Source: Tenacibaculum finnmarkense
GTDB lineage: Bacteria; Bacteroidota; Bacteroidia; Flavobacteriales; Flavobacteriaceae
Reading direction: 5' to 3'
Assembly (NCBI RefSeq): GCF_900239185.1
Contig: NZ_OENA01000049.1
Span: 1-64,000 of the forward strand
Length of the DNA stretch: 64,000 nt
Part shown: positions 43,027 to 53,300 of the stretch, in pieces
How positions within the stretch are numbered: the stretch's first letter is position 1
Layout: the number at the start of each line of letters is the position of its first letter
Notes under the pieces: generated by a model
What the model was told of the DNA's origin: nothing
Databases searched by the model: none
What the model saw: only the letters and a program-made list of their open reading frames with translations
Program-made: the position numbers and the translations under genes

Positions 43027-45711
43027 TTATTTCTTCTTTTTCCCAAATAATCCGCCTAAAACATCAGTTACTTTTTTAACTGTTTCGGTTTTAGTACTGC
43101 TTGTTTTTTTGGTTGTAGTGGTATCTGTTTTTTTATTTCCTAATAAATTACCAAGCTTACTCCCTAGTTTATCGCCAAGTTTACTGCCGATTTTAGTATT
43201 GATTTTATCGATTGTTTTGTTTACCGTTTTATTTTCAGAAACTTTACTTACAGCTGTGTTAATTAAGTTTTGTTTTTGCTGATTAATTAAATTTTTACTG
43301 AAGTTTTTTACAGAAGATGATACATCTGTTTTTACCGATGGATTTGTCATGTTTCCTGTAATATTCGCGGTAATTGGCACCATTGTATTTTTGCTTTCAG
43401 GGCTTAGTTTAGACAATAAACCTTGAACTTCGCTTCCTAAATACTTAGCAGGTACATCTAAAGTTATATTGTAATTCATGCTCTGATCAAAGCTATGGCT
43501 TCCGCCTATATTCATAGCGATGTCTTTATATTTTAATTTAAAAGGCTTCACATTTACTTTTCCTTTATCAAAAGAAAGCTGTGTTTTTATGTCTGATAAA
43601 TCTAATTTACTAATATCGATAAAAGAAAGATTATTATTTAATAAACTTAAAGCTTTACTGTTTTTAGGTTCAATTTTAGTACTTAATAATTCTGCCAAAG
43701 CTTTTCCTGAAACCGATGCTAAATTAGGGGTAAAATCGTTGTTTAAATTCCCCGTTAAATTAATATCAGAATTTAATTTACCGCTTAATGCTGTTGCAAT
43801 TGGGCTAATCGATTTTAATAAGTCTAAACCGTTAAAAGATTGCGCAATATCAAACGATTTCATGCCTAAATTCATATTGAAAACAGGTGTTTTAGGCTTG
43901 GTATTTACTTCACCGTTAAAAGAAATTTGTCCTTTAAACATATTGGCATTTACATTTTGTAAAATTGCTTTTTCATCTTTTATTAATAAAGTTCCGTGTA
44001 CATTTTTTAAGGTTAAATTGTCATAATAAACTGTTTTTGCATCGGCTAAAATTTTACAATCTAAAAATGCAGGGATTTTTAAAGCGGTGGTATGTTGTTC
44101 TTTTTGAGTAGTGTTTTCTTCTTCTTTATCAGAATTCTCAACACTTTCTTGCATAAAATCACTAATATGAAAAGCGGTCGATTTTACATTAAAAGTTCCT
44201 TGTAAATTTTTATCAGCAAGTAAAAAACCGATTAAATTTTCAATGTTTCCTGTGGCGTTTATATCACTTTTTCCTGTGCTTGCATTAAAAGTGTTTAAGG
44301 TAATTGTTGTAGGGGTAAAATTTACTTTTGCTTTTTTAATGTTAATCGGGTTGGCAATATCTTCGGATGAATATACAAAGTTGTTTAACTCGATATTTCC
44401 ATCGTTTTTTATACGATTTACTAGGTTTTTTTCAATTGCTTTTACATCAAAATTAGTGTGTAAATCGGCTTTTAAAATCCCTTGTAATTTAGTGTCTAAA
44501 TCAACAGGATATGCCTTGTTAATATTTGCTAAATTTAAAGTTCCTTTTAACTTGGCGTCAATTTTAGGATTGCTTAGTATGTTTGAAACAGTTCCGCTTC
44601 CCGAAAAAATATCTTCATCTATTTTAAATGATAAACCATTAATAGCTACCATTGTTTTTTCAATGTTTCCTGTAGTATTTTTTAATTGGGCATCCATATT
44701 AATATTGCGAACGCTTTTAGGTAAATCAGGGTATTTAAAAGAAGCATTTGATGCTTTTAAAGCAATATCTAACAGCGGTATTTTAGTATCTGTAATCAAA
44801 CCTTTTACAGTACCGGCAACACTAAAATTACCAGCTGTTTTTACGTTTTTAATACTTTTTGTATAGGCTTGAGGAATTAATCCTAAGAAATTTTTAAAAT
44901 CAGATGAAGGTGTTTTAAAACTAAGATCAATTTCTTGATTAGTGTCGTTTATTTGAACGTAACCATCAAAGATTAAAGGTAAATTATTAAGTTTCGCTTC
45001 ATTTTTTAAAAATGAAAACTTACTATTAACCAAGTCCATAGCTAAGGTAGCATCTAAGGTTATTTTTTGATTTTTAGCATACGAAGCACCGTCCATTTCA
45101 AAAGAAACTAATGTTGATGTACTCGTGTTTAATTCTGAATTAGTTTGAGAAAAATCGCCATTTCCACTATGATTAAAATCGGTTAATTGAAGTTTTAATT
45201 TACCTTTTTTATCATGATATTTTATCAAGGCATTATTAATGGCATACGAATTAATAGAAAGTCCAAAATTAGATGGATTTTCATCGGTGTTTTCAATTTT
45301 TACATCCGAAGGTTTTGCAATATCGTAATTGGCAACCCCTTTTTCGTTGACCAAAACATTAACGTTTGCATCATCAATAGAAAAAGATTGAATATTAAGT
45401 TGTTCGGATGTTTTTTTGAATAACTCAGTAAGTTTTAATTCTAAGTTAATTTTTTTTGCAAATAATAAGGTGTCTCCTTCAAAAGGTTTTTTGTTGATAA
45501 TTGAAACATCAGAAAGTTGCACAGAGGCATTTGGAAAATCTCTAAATAGACTTAGGTTCGAGTTTGAAAAATCTAACTGAGCGGTAATGTTGTTATTAAC
45601 CGTTTTTTTAACCAGTGTAATAATTTTATCCTGAAATAAAAACGGTGTTAAAATAAGTAACATTAATAATGCAACAAATATGGTTAGCAGTATTTTATAT
45701 ATTTTTTTCAT
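43027..45711 (-). CDS. AsmA-family protein
   Basis: Large envelope protein of 894 residues with a single N-terminal membrane anchor (about 5-27, ILLTIFVALLMLLILTPFLF) and a long periplasmic beta-rich part. AsmA-type features are LFRDFPNASVQLSDVSI near residue 60 and a C-terminal DUF/AsmA_2-like region (KVNVKPFKLKYKDIAMNIGG, then DVPAKYLG). The last 100 residues are Lys/Thr-rich low complexity (NKKTDTTTTKKTSSTKTE) ending FGKKKK. Related proteins help lipid transport between membranes; that role is inferred. Transcribed away from the PAS genes. Confidence 0.85.
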   Translation of the reverse strand: MKKIYKILLTIFVALLMLLILTPFLFQDKIITLVKKTVNNNITAQLDFSNSNLSLFRDFPNASVQLSDVSIINKKPFEGDTLLFAKKINLELKLTELFKKTSEQLNIQSFSIDDANVNVLVNEKGVANYDIAKPSDVKIENTDENPSNFGLSINSYAINNALIKYHDKKGKLKLQLTDFNHSGNGDFSQTNSELNTSTSTLVSFEMDGASYAKNQKITLDATLAMDLVNSKFSFLKNEAKLNNLPLIFDGYVQINDTNQEIDLSFKTPSSDFKNFLGLIPQAYTKSIKNVKTAGNFSVAGTVKGLITDTKIPLLDIALKASNASFKYPDLPKSVRNINMDAQLKNTTGNIEKTMVAINGLSFKIDEDIFSGSGTVSNILSNPKIDAKLKGTLNLANINKAYPVDLDTKLQGILKADLHTNFDVKAIEKNLVNRIKNDGNIELNNFVYSSEDIANPINIKKAKVNFTPTTITLNTFNASTGKSDINATGNIENLIGFLLADKNLQGTFNVKSTAFHISDFMQESVENSDKEEENTTQKEQHTTALKIPAFLDCKILADAKTVYYDNLTLKNVHGTLLIKDEKAILQNVNANMFKGQISFNGEVNTKPKTPVFNMNLGMKSFDIAQSFNGLDLLKSISPIATALSGKLNSDINLTGNLNNDFTPNLASVSGKALAELLSTKIEPKNSKALSLLNNNLSFIDISKLDLSDIKTQLSFDKGKVNVKPFKLKYKDIAMNIGGSHSFDQSMNYNITLDVPAKYLGSEVQGLLSKLSPESKNTMVPITANITGNMTNPSVKTDVSSSVKNFSKNLINQQKQNLINTAVSKVSENKTVNKTIDKINTKIGSKLGDKLGSKLGNLLGNKKTDTTTTKKTSSTKTETVKKVTDVLGGLFGKKKK

Positions 45712-45824
45712 GGATAAAAAATTTAGACTATCGATTATTATAAGTTACAAAGTTCCGAAATTATTTGTTAAGAAAAAGATAATAAATAGCTCTAAAAATA
45801 AGTTTTTTCGAGTTGTTTTTAACA

Positions 45825-45864
45825 ATAAAAGCCACCTAAATTCATAAACTTAGGTGGCTTTTAT
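45825..45864 (-). terminator. terminator after the first PAS gene
   Basis: Perfect 15-bp arms ATAAAAGCCACCTAA (45825-45839) and TTAGGTGGCTTTTAT (45850-45864), 16 bp after the minus-strand stop. Confidence 0.88.
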
Positions 45865-45879
45865 ATTTTGAAAAATTAA

Positions 45880-46491
45880 TTAGTTTTTAGAAAAAAACCA
45901 ACTTAACCCTTTTTTAGGTTTTGCTGCTTCTTCGGCGGCTACTTTTTCATTTTTCATAGATTCATCAGTAAATAAATCAACTACAAATTCATCGTAGCTT
46001 TTACCAATTTCTTCTTTTAAATACGCATCAAAATATAACTTACTAGCAGCTTCTCCTTTTACTTTTTCTATCTCTAGAAGTGTTTTGTAAAGCGGTGCTA
46101 TTTTTTCGACAACACTATTTGGCAATGCTTTTCTACGACCAGTGTAACCAACTACATTTCCTTTTTCATCTTTGTCAATGGTAAAATCGGTAATTACCCA
46201 GTAATATCTACCTGTTCTGGTAAGGTTTTTAACAATGGCATGAAAATTCTTTTTTCCTTTTAAATTTTCCCATAATACTTTAAAAATAACTTTAGGCATA
46301 TCAGGATGCCTAATAATATTATGAGGCTCACCAATTAGTTCAATTTTATTGTATTCAGAAGTTGCTTCAAAAGCATCGTTCATATATAAAATAGTACCAG
46401 AAGCATCGGTTTTACTAATTATGGTTTGTGTTTTATCCCATTTTATTTCTTCATTAAGAATTTGCTGTGGGCGAAGGGGGTTTTTTGTCAT
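45880..46491 (-). CDS. PAS-domain-only protein 1
   Basis: Cytoplasmic sensor protein of 203 residues with one Aer-type PAS domain (about 20-120: TDASGTILYMNDAFEATSEY, IGEPHNIIRHPDMPK at 53-67, GRYYWVITDF, GYTGRRK). No kinase, DNA-binding or methyl-accepting domain. The C-terminal third is helical and ends KKGLSWFFSKN; the WFF ending is shared with the second PAS protein. Aer-type PAS domains bind FAD and sense redox, but FAD binding is not shown. With no output domain, it must act through a partner. Tandem with its paralogue at 46649-47287. Confidence 0.82.
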   Translation of the reverse strand: MTKNPLRPQQILNEEIKWDKTQTIISKTDASGTILYMNDAFEATSEYNKIELIGEPHNIIRHPDMPKVIFKVLWENLKGKKNFHAIVKNLTRTGRYYWVITDFTIDKDEKGNVVGYTGRRKALPNSVVEKIAPLYKTLLEIEKVKGEAASKLYFDAYLKEEIGKSYDEFVVDLFTDESMKNEKVAAEEAAKPKKGLSWFFSKN

Positions 46492-46648
46492 GGTTTTTTA
46501 TCTTTAACATTATTGCTAAATTAGAACTTTTACTTAACACGGCAATGTTAAATTAATTATTTGTATAACACAGAAAAACCGCTTATGTTTTAAATAAGCA
46601 GTTTGTTTTATTTCAGTAATCTCGTTATGAGTGCGTTAGGTTGTTTAC

Positions 46649-47287
46649 TTAGATGAAATCACCAAAGAAAAACCAATTTAAACCCTTTTTAAGTTTGCTT
46701 TCGTGTTCAGGCTCTATTTCTTTTATTTCTGCTATTTTTTTAAGTTTTTGTTCATTTAAAGATTCCTCCTTAAATAAATCGACTACAAATTCATCATAGC
46801 TTTTACCCACTTCTTCTTCTAGGTAAGCGTTAAAATATAATTCACTTGCTTTTTCACCTTTAAGTTTTTCAATATCTAACAATATTTTATATAAAGGTTC
46901 AATTTTTTTAACAACGCTAGAGGGTACCGATTTTCTTCGAGCAGTGTATCCTGTAATATTTCCAGCATCATCTTTATCGATAGTAAAATCAGTAATAACC
47001 CAGTAATACCTACCTGTTTTTGTTAAATTTTTTACAATTGCATGGTAATTTTTCCCTTGTTTTAACGCATCCCAAAGTGCTTTAAAAGCAACTTTTGGCA
47101 TATCTGGGTGTCTAATAACATTATGAGGCTCACCAATTAATTCAATAGCGCTGTATTCACAGGCATCCGTAAAAACACTATTTGCATAAAGAATTGTTCC
47201 GGCAGTATCTGTTTTACTTACAATTGTTTGGCTTTTATTCCATTTAACTTCTTCATCAATGAGGTGTTTTAGAGGAGGTGTTTCCAT
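46649..47287 (-). CDS. PAS-domain-only protein 2
   Basis: Paralogue of the previous gene (212 residues), sharing the same PAS motifs (IGEPHNVIRHPDMPK, GRYYWVITDFTIDKD) and a C-terminal region ending KKGLNWFFFGDFI. Because both proteins keep the helical extension and WFF tail, the tail is likely functional, for example as a docking peptide. It lies upstream of PAS 1 on the same strand with 157 bp between, so it may have its own promoter; the nearest -7 box is at 47317-47324. Divergent from malic enzyme. Confidence 0.82.
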   Translation of the reverse strand: METPPLKHLIDEEVKWNKSQTIVSKTDTAGTILYANSVFTDACEYSAIELIGEPHNVIRHPDMPKVAFKALWDALKQGKNYHAIVKNLTKTGRYYWVITDFTIDKDDAGNITGYTARRKSVPSSVVKKIEPLYKILLDIEKLKGEKASELYFNAYLEEEVGKSYDEFVVDLFKEESLNEQKLKKIAEIKEIEPEHESKLKKGLNWFFFGDFI

Positions 47288-47316
47288 ATTTTGTAGTTTA
47301 ATTTATATAATATATA

Positions 47317-47324
47317 CAAATTTA
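47317..47324 (-). promoter_or_regulatory. candidate -7 box for PAS gene 2
   Basis: Complement reads TAAATTTG, 29 bp before the minus-strand ATG. Confidence 0.4.
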
Positions 47325-47392
47325 AGAAGAAAATTATTTCTATAGAGATTCTTTTACTAATATTTTAAACTTTAAACTAAATAACAAAAATG

Positions 47393-47400
47393 TATATTTG
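47393..47400 (+). promoter_or_regulatory. candidate -7 box for malic enzyme operon
   Basis: TATATTTG matches TAnnTTTG, 27 bp before the ATG. Confidence 0.45.
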
Positions 47401-47427
47401 TGAGTTCAAACAAACAAGAACGAACCT

Positions 47428-49710
47428 ATGAGTGATTCTAGAAAAAGGCGTGAAGCTTTGTTATACCACGCCAAGCCAAAACCAGGGAAAATAGCAGTAG
47501 TACCTACTAAAAAATATGCAACACAGCACGATTTAGCATTAGCATATTCACCTGGGGTTGCAGAACCTTGTTTAGAAATAGCAAAAGATAAAAACAATGT
47601 TTATAAATACACTGCTAAAGGAAATTTAGTAGCGGTTATATCTAACGGAACAGCAGTGCTAGGGCTAGGAGATATAGGTCCTGAAGCCTCTAAGCCAGTA
47701 ATGGAAGGAAAAGGATTGTTGTTTAAAATTTTTGCAGATATTGATGTTTTTGATATTGAAGTAGACGCTACCGATGTAGATAAATTTGTAGAAACAGTAA
47801 AAGCAATAGCTCCTACTTTTGGAGGGATTAATTTAGAAGATATTAAAGCACCTGAAGCTTTTGAAATAGAACGAAGATTAATTGAAGAATTAGACATTCC
47901 GGTAATGCACGATGACCAGCATGGAACAGCTATTATATCTGCGGCAGCATTAAAAAATGCCATTGAAATTATAGAAAAAGACCTTGCTACAGTTAAAATT
48001 GTGGTAAACGGAGCAGGAGCAGCAGCAATTTCATGTACTCGTTTATACTTAGCGCTAGGAGCTAAAAGAGAAAACATCGTAATGTGCGACAGTAAAGGAG
48101 TTATCAGAAAAGATAGAGATAATTTAACCTCACAAAAAGCCGAATTTGCAACCGATAAAGACTTAAATACTTTAGAAGAAGCAATGCACAATGCCGATGT
48201 TTTTATTGGTTTATCAAAAGGAAATGTGGTAACACCAGCAATGTTATTAGCAATGGCAAAAGATCCTATTGTTTTTGCAATGGCTAACCCTGATCCTGAA
48301 ATTGAATACCAAACAGCTGTTGATACTCGTGATGATATTATTATGGCAACCGGAAGGTCAGACCATCCTAACCAAGTAAATAATGTACTAGGATTTCCGT
48401 TTATTTTTAGAGGTGCTTTAGATGTTAGAGCCACTAAAATTAATGAAGAAATGAAAATGGCAGCCGTACATGCTTTAGCCGATTTAGCTAAAAAATCAGT
48501 GCCAGAGCAGGTAAATATTGTGTACGATGAAGTGAGTCTTTCATTTGGGCGTGAATACATTATTCCAAAACCATTTGATCCTCGATTAATTTATGAAATT
48601 CCACCAGCAATTGCAAAAGCAGCTATGGAATCGGGCGTTGCTCAAGAACCAATTACCGATTGGAAAGCCTACCGTGAACAATTAATGGACAGGTCGGGTA
48701 ATGGAAATAAAGAAATCAGATTATTACACAACAGGGCAAAGAAAAATCCTAAACGTGTTGTTTTTGCTGAAGCAGATCATATAGATGTATTAAAAGCTGC
48801 ACAACGTGTTTCTGATGAAAAAATAGCAATTCCTATTTTATTAGGTAGAAAAGAAGTTATTTTAGAATTAAAAGAAGAACTAGGTTTTGATGCCGAAGTT
48901 GTTATTATTGATCCTAAAACAGATGAAGAATCAGCTCGAAGAAATAGATATGCTGAGTTTTTCTGGAAAACAAGACAGCGTAAAGGAATTACTTTCTTAG
49001 AGGCACAAAAATGGATGCGTGAGCGTAATTATTTTGCAGCAATGATGGTAAATACCGGCGAAGCAGATGCTTTAATTACAGGATATTCTAGGTCATACGC
49101 ATCGGTTGTAAAACCAATGTTAGAATTAATCGAAAAAGACAAAGGTGTTACTAGGGTTGCGGCAACAAATATGATGCTAACCAAGCAAGGACCTATATTT
49201 TTAGCCGATACAACCATTAATATTAATCCAACGGCAAAAGATTTAGCTAAAATAACACAGTTAACCTCTGTATTGGCAAAAATGTTTGGAATGACCCCGC
49301 ATATTGCTATGTTAGGTTTTTCAAATTTTGGATCATCAAAATCAGAAAGTTCTGTAAAAATTAGAGAAGCCGTTGCTTACATACATCGAAATCATCCAAA
49401 TGTAATTGTTGATGGAGAATTACAAGCCGATTTTGCTTTAAACCCAGAATTATTAGCTAAAGAATTTCCTTTTTCTAAATTAAACGGAAAAAGAGCCAAT
49501 ATTTTAATCTTTCCTAATTTAGAATCAGCAAATATTACTTATAAATTAATGAAAGAGGCGGAGGGTGTAGAATCTATCGGACCTATTTTATTAGGAATGA
49601 GCAAGCCTGTACATATTTTACAACTAGGTGCAAGTGTTGATGAAATGGTTAATATGGCAGCAGTTGCCGTTGTAGATGCTCAAAATAAAGAGCGAGTGGC
49701 TAAGGTATAA
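47428..49710 (+). CDS. maeB: NADP-dependent malic enzyme with phosphotransacetylase-like domain
   Basis: Decarboxylates malate to pyruvate, yielding NADPH. The 760-residue fusion has the malic enzyme in the first about 420 residues (ALAYSPGVAEPCLEIAKD, VMHDDQHGTAIISAAAL, VVNGAGAAAISCTRLYL, MANPDPEI) and a phosphate-acetyltransferase-like domain in the last 330 (RVVFAEADHIDVLKAA, GYSRSYASVV, GELQADFALNPELL). The PTA part is usually regulatory and not catalytic. It starts the conserved flavobacterial order malic enzyme-ruvA-sprA-gcvH. Confidence 0.96.
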   Translation: MSDSRKRREALLYHAKPKPGKIAVVPTKKYATQHDLALAYSPGVAEPCLEIAKDKNNVYKYTAKGNLVAVISNGTAVLGLGDIGPEASKPVMEGKGLLFKIFADIDVFDIEVDATDVDKFVETVKAIAPTFGGINLEDIKAPEAFEIERRLIEELDIPVMHDDQHGTAIISAAALKNAIEIIEKDLATVKIVVNGAGAAAISCTRLYLALGAKRENIVMCDSKGVIRKDRDNLTSQKAEFATDKDLNTLEEAMHNADVFIGLSKGNVVTPAMLLAMAKDPIVFAMANPDPEIEYQTAVDTRDDIIMATGRSDHPNQVNNVLGFPFIFRGALDVRATKINEEMKMAAVHALADLAKKSVPEQVNIVYDEVSLSFGREYIIPKPFDPRLIYEIPPAIAKAAMESGVAQEPITDWKAYREQLMDRSGNGNKEIRLLHNRAKKNPKRVVFAEADHIDVLKAAQRVSDEKIAIPILLGRKEVILELKEELGFDAEVVIIDPKTDEESARRNRYAEFFWKTRQRKGITFLEAQKWMRERNYFAAMMVNTGEADALITGYSRSYASVVKPMLELIEKDKGVTRVAATNMMLTKQGPIFLADTTININPTAKDLAKITQLTSVLAKMFGMTPHIAMLGFSNFGSSKSESSVKIREAVAYIHRNHPNVIVDGELQADFALNPELLAKEFPFSKLNGKRANILIFPNLESANITYKLMKEAEGVESIGPILLGMSKPVHILQLGASVDEMVNMAAVAVVDAQNKERVAKV

Positions 49711-49763
49711 TACTTTAATATTAAAATATTTACCTATATTTATAGGTGGTAAAATGTACTTAA

Positions 49764-50345
49764 ATGATTACACAAATAAAAGGAAAATTAGTAGAGAAAA
49801 GTCCTACACATGCCGTTATTGACTGCAATGGTGTAGGCTATTTATTACATATTTCTTTACATACATATTCAAATTTACCTGCGGATGAAAACGTGTTATT
49901 ATACACACATTTAGCTATCCGCGAAGATGCGCACACTTTATATGGTTTTTTTAATAAAGTAGAACGAGAAATTTTTAGATTACTAACCTCTGTCTCTGGT
50001 GTAGGACCAAGTATTGCCCGAACCATGTTGTCGTCAATGACATCCGAAGAAATACAACAGGCTATTGCTTCGGAAAACGTAAAAGCAATTCAATCTGTAA
50101 AAGGAATCGGAATTAAAACAGCGCAACGTGTTATTGTTGATTTAAAAGATAAAATTGTAAAGATTTTTGATTTAGATGAAGTTTCAATTGTACAAAACAA
50201 TACAAGTAAAGAAGAAGCGTTATCAGCTTTAGAGGTCTTAGGCTTTTTACGCAAGCAAGCAGAAAAAGTTATTGGAAATATACTAAAAGAAACACCTGAT
50301 GCAAGTGTTGAAACACTTATAAGACAGGCGTTGAAAAATTTATAA
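49764..50345 (+). CDS. ruvA: Holliday junction DNA helicase subunit RuvA
   Basis: Binds Holliday junctions and positions RuvB during recombination. The 193 residues have the three usual parts: an OB-fold N-terminal domain (MITQIKGKLVEKSPTHAVID), a helix-hairpin-helix middle (VSGVGPSIARTML and IQSVKGIGIKTAQRVI), and a C-terminal RuvB-binding three-helix domain (EALSALEVLGFLRKQAEKVI). It starts 53 bp after malic enzyme and ends 6 bp before the TTG of sprA, so translation of sprA may be coupled to it. Confidence 0.97.
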   Translation: MITQIKGKLVEKSPTHAVIDCNGVGYLLHISLHTYSNLPADENVLLYTHLAIREDAHTLYGFFNKVEREIFRLLTSVSGVGPSIARTMLSSMTSEEIQQAIASENVKAIQSVKGIGIKTAQRVIVDLKDKIVKIFDLDEVSIVQNNTSKEEALSALEVLGFLRKQAEKVIGNILKETPDASVETLIRQALKNL

Positions 50346-50351
50346 AACGGG

Positions 50352-53300
50352 TTGAAAAAAAAAGTCATCAATATATTCTTAACAACACTTGCTTTATTGG
50401 TAAGTGTTGTTTCGTTTTCGCAAAATACAGGAAGTACGACCAATAATATTGTTAAAAAAGATACGCTTATACCTTTAAAGTATCGTTTTAGCAATACTCA
50501 AAAAGGGGCGCTTTTTTTAAACAATCCAACAGAAAAAATTGTGCGCTATGACAAGGCAATCAATAAATTTGTGATGGTAGAAAAAATTGGTGATTATACT
50601 ATTGGTACGCCCATTTTTATGACGCCTAATGAATATAAAAAGTATCGCTTAAAAAACGATATTAAAGCATATTTTCAAGAAAAAGTAGCCGCAACAAACC
50701 CAAAGAATAAGGGGGGTAAAAAAGCTCGAAAAAATTTACTGCCAAAATATTATGTAAACTCAAAGTTTTTTGAGTCTATTTTTGGAGGAAATACCGTAGA
50801 TGTTAAGCCAACAGGACAGGTAAATATTAAGTTGGGTGGGGTTTATCAGAAAAATGAAAACCCGCAAATATCTATTGAAAACCAAAGTAATTTCACCTTT
50901 GATTTTGATCAGCAATTAAGTGTTGGTTTACAGGCAAAAATAGGGGAACGCCTAAAGGTAACCGCAAATTACGATACCCAATCTACCTTTGATTTTCAAA
51001 ATATCATCAAGTTAGAATATACCCCAACTCAAGATGACATTATTAGAAATATCGAAGCGGGAAATGTTAGCATGCCTATTAAAAACTCGTTAATAAACGG
51101 TGCGCAAACATTGTTTGGAGTAAAAACCGAACTACAATTTGGTAAAACACATATAACTGCCGCTTTTTCGCAGCAAAACTCACAATCTAAAACCGTAGTA
51201 GCCGAAGGAGGCGCTACGATTGAACCTTTTGAATTACGTGCTTCTGATTATGACAATGACCGTCACTTCTTTTTAGGGCATTATTTTAGAGAAAATTATA
51301 AAGAAGCCTTAGTTAATTATCCGCTAGTAAACAGCCCGATAAACATTACAAGGGTTGAGGTTTGGGTAACAAATACTTCTCAAAACGTAACCGATTACCG
51401 AAGTATTGTAGGACTTGCCGATTTAGGAGAGTCGAATACCAAGAGTTTAGTAAACACTGAAGTTAAAAAATTAAACGGTAGTCCTGTAACTGCAAATGGT
51501 TTTAATATTCCTGATAATAAGGTAAATAAATTAGCAAATTTATTAACAGAATCTGGAGAAATTAGAGATGTAGCTACCATAGATGCCGCTATAAAAAGCG
51601 AAGGAATTAAAGCAAAACAAGGCTATAATTATTCGTATTTACAAAATGCTCGAAAGCTACAACCCAATGAATTTAGAGTACACAATCAACTAGGATTTAT
51701 CTCTTTAAACAGACGTTTAAATGATGGTGAAGTTTTAGCGGTTGCCTACGAATATACTGTTGTTGGAGCTTCAAATGGCGAAACAGTTTTCAAAGTAGGA
51801 GAGTTTTCAAACGATGGCGTAGTTGCGCCGTCTAACTTAGTGGTAAAATTACTGCGTAGTGAAATTTTAAACACCATTCGCCCTAATACAAGTGCGCCTG
51901 GTTTTTTAGGAGAAGCATTTCCTACCTGGCAATTAATGATGAAAAACGTGTATGCTTTAGGCGCTTTTCCATTACAACGTGAAGGTTTTCGTATTGAATT
52001 ATTATATAGAGATGATCAAACAGGAACCCTACAAAATACTTTGCAAAATGCCGAGACCGATAAAAATGATGCCGATAAAGCAGTGCGAAAAAAACCATTA
52101 CTACGAATATTCAATTTAGATAAATTAGACCAAAGTGAATATGCCGTACCCAAAGGAGATGGTTTTTTTGATTATGTAGATGGAATAACAGTAAATTCTG
52201 AAAGAGGATATGTTATTTTTCCAGAGCCAGAACCTTTTGGAAATGGTTTAAAAGATGCTTTGACCAATGCAAGCGATCAAAAGAAATACCTTTTTGAAGA
52301 ACTGTATTTAACCACTAAAATTCAAGCAAAAAACGAATATCAAAATAAAGATAAATTCTTTTTAAAAGGATATTTTAAAGCTGCAACAAGCCGTGGAATA
52401 TCGCTTGGCGGATTTAACATTCCTAGAGGTTCGGTTCGTGTTACCGCAGGCGGACGACAATTAGTAGAAGGAATTGATTATGTGGTAGATTATCAACTAG
52501 GGCGTGTACAAATTTTAGATGCAGGATTAGAAGCATCAGGGATTCCTATTAATGCGACTACCGAAAGTAATAATTTATTTAGTCAGCAACGAAAAACATT
52601 TATTGGAATTGATGTAGAACATCGTTTTTCAGAAAACTTTACCTTAGGAGGAACGTATTTGAATGTAAGCGAAAAACCAATAACACCAAAGGTAAATTTT
52701 GGAGGTGAACCAATTAACAACACTATGTTAGGGTTTAATTTAGCATATTCTTCTGAAGTGCCTTTTTTAACAAAATTAGCCAACAAATTACCCTTTGTAG
52801 AAACGGATGCGCCGTCAAATGTATCGGTTCGAGCCGATTTGGCATATTTAATTCCTGGTTCGCCAAGCGGAATTAATGTAGATGGAACGGCAACTTCTTA
52901 TTTAGATGATTTTGAAGCGTCTCAAATTCCTATTAATTTAGGTTCGCCACAGCAATGGTTTTTGGCAAGTACGCCAGAATCACAACAATTAAATGGTGGT
53001 TCAGGCGATTTATCATACAATTATAATAGGGCAAAAATAGCGTGGTATAATGTAGATCAGCTTTTTTATGCAGGATCAAACAGACCAGGAAATATTGATG
53101 AAAATGAACTGTCAAGAAATGAAGTTCGTCAAATTCGTTACAACGAATTATTTCCAAATACAGATTTAGATATTACCCAACAAAACTTAGTAAGAACCTT
53201 AGATTTGGCGTATTATCCATCAGAAAGAGGTCCTTATAATTACAATGTAGGTCAAGAAACAGCAACAAAACGTTGGGCAGGAATTATGCGCCCGTTAACA

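Noticed and set aside
43520-44866. Plus-strand frames opposite the AsmA-like gene
   Set aside because: Hydrophobic antisense reading of a beta-rich protein; no start context and a strong gene on the other strand.
47601-48560. Long minus-strand frame inside malic enzyme
   Set aside because: Ser/Ala-rich antisense shadow of a highly conserved gene.
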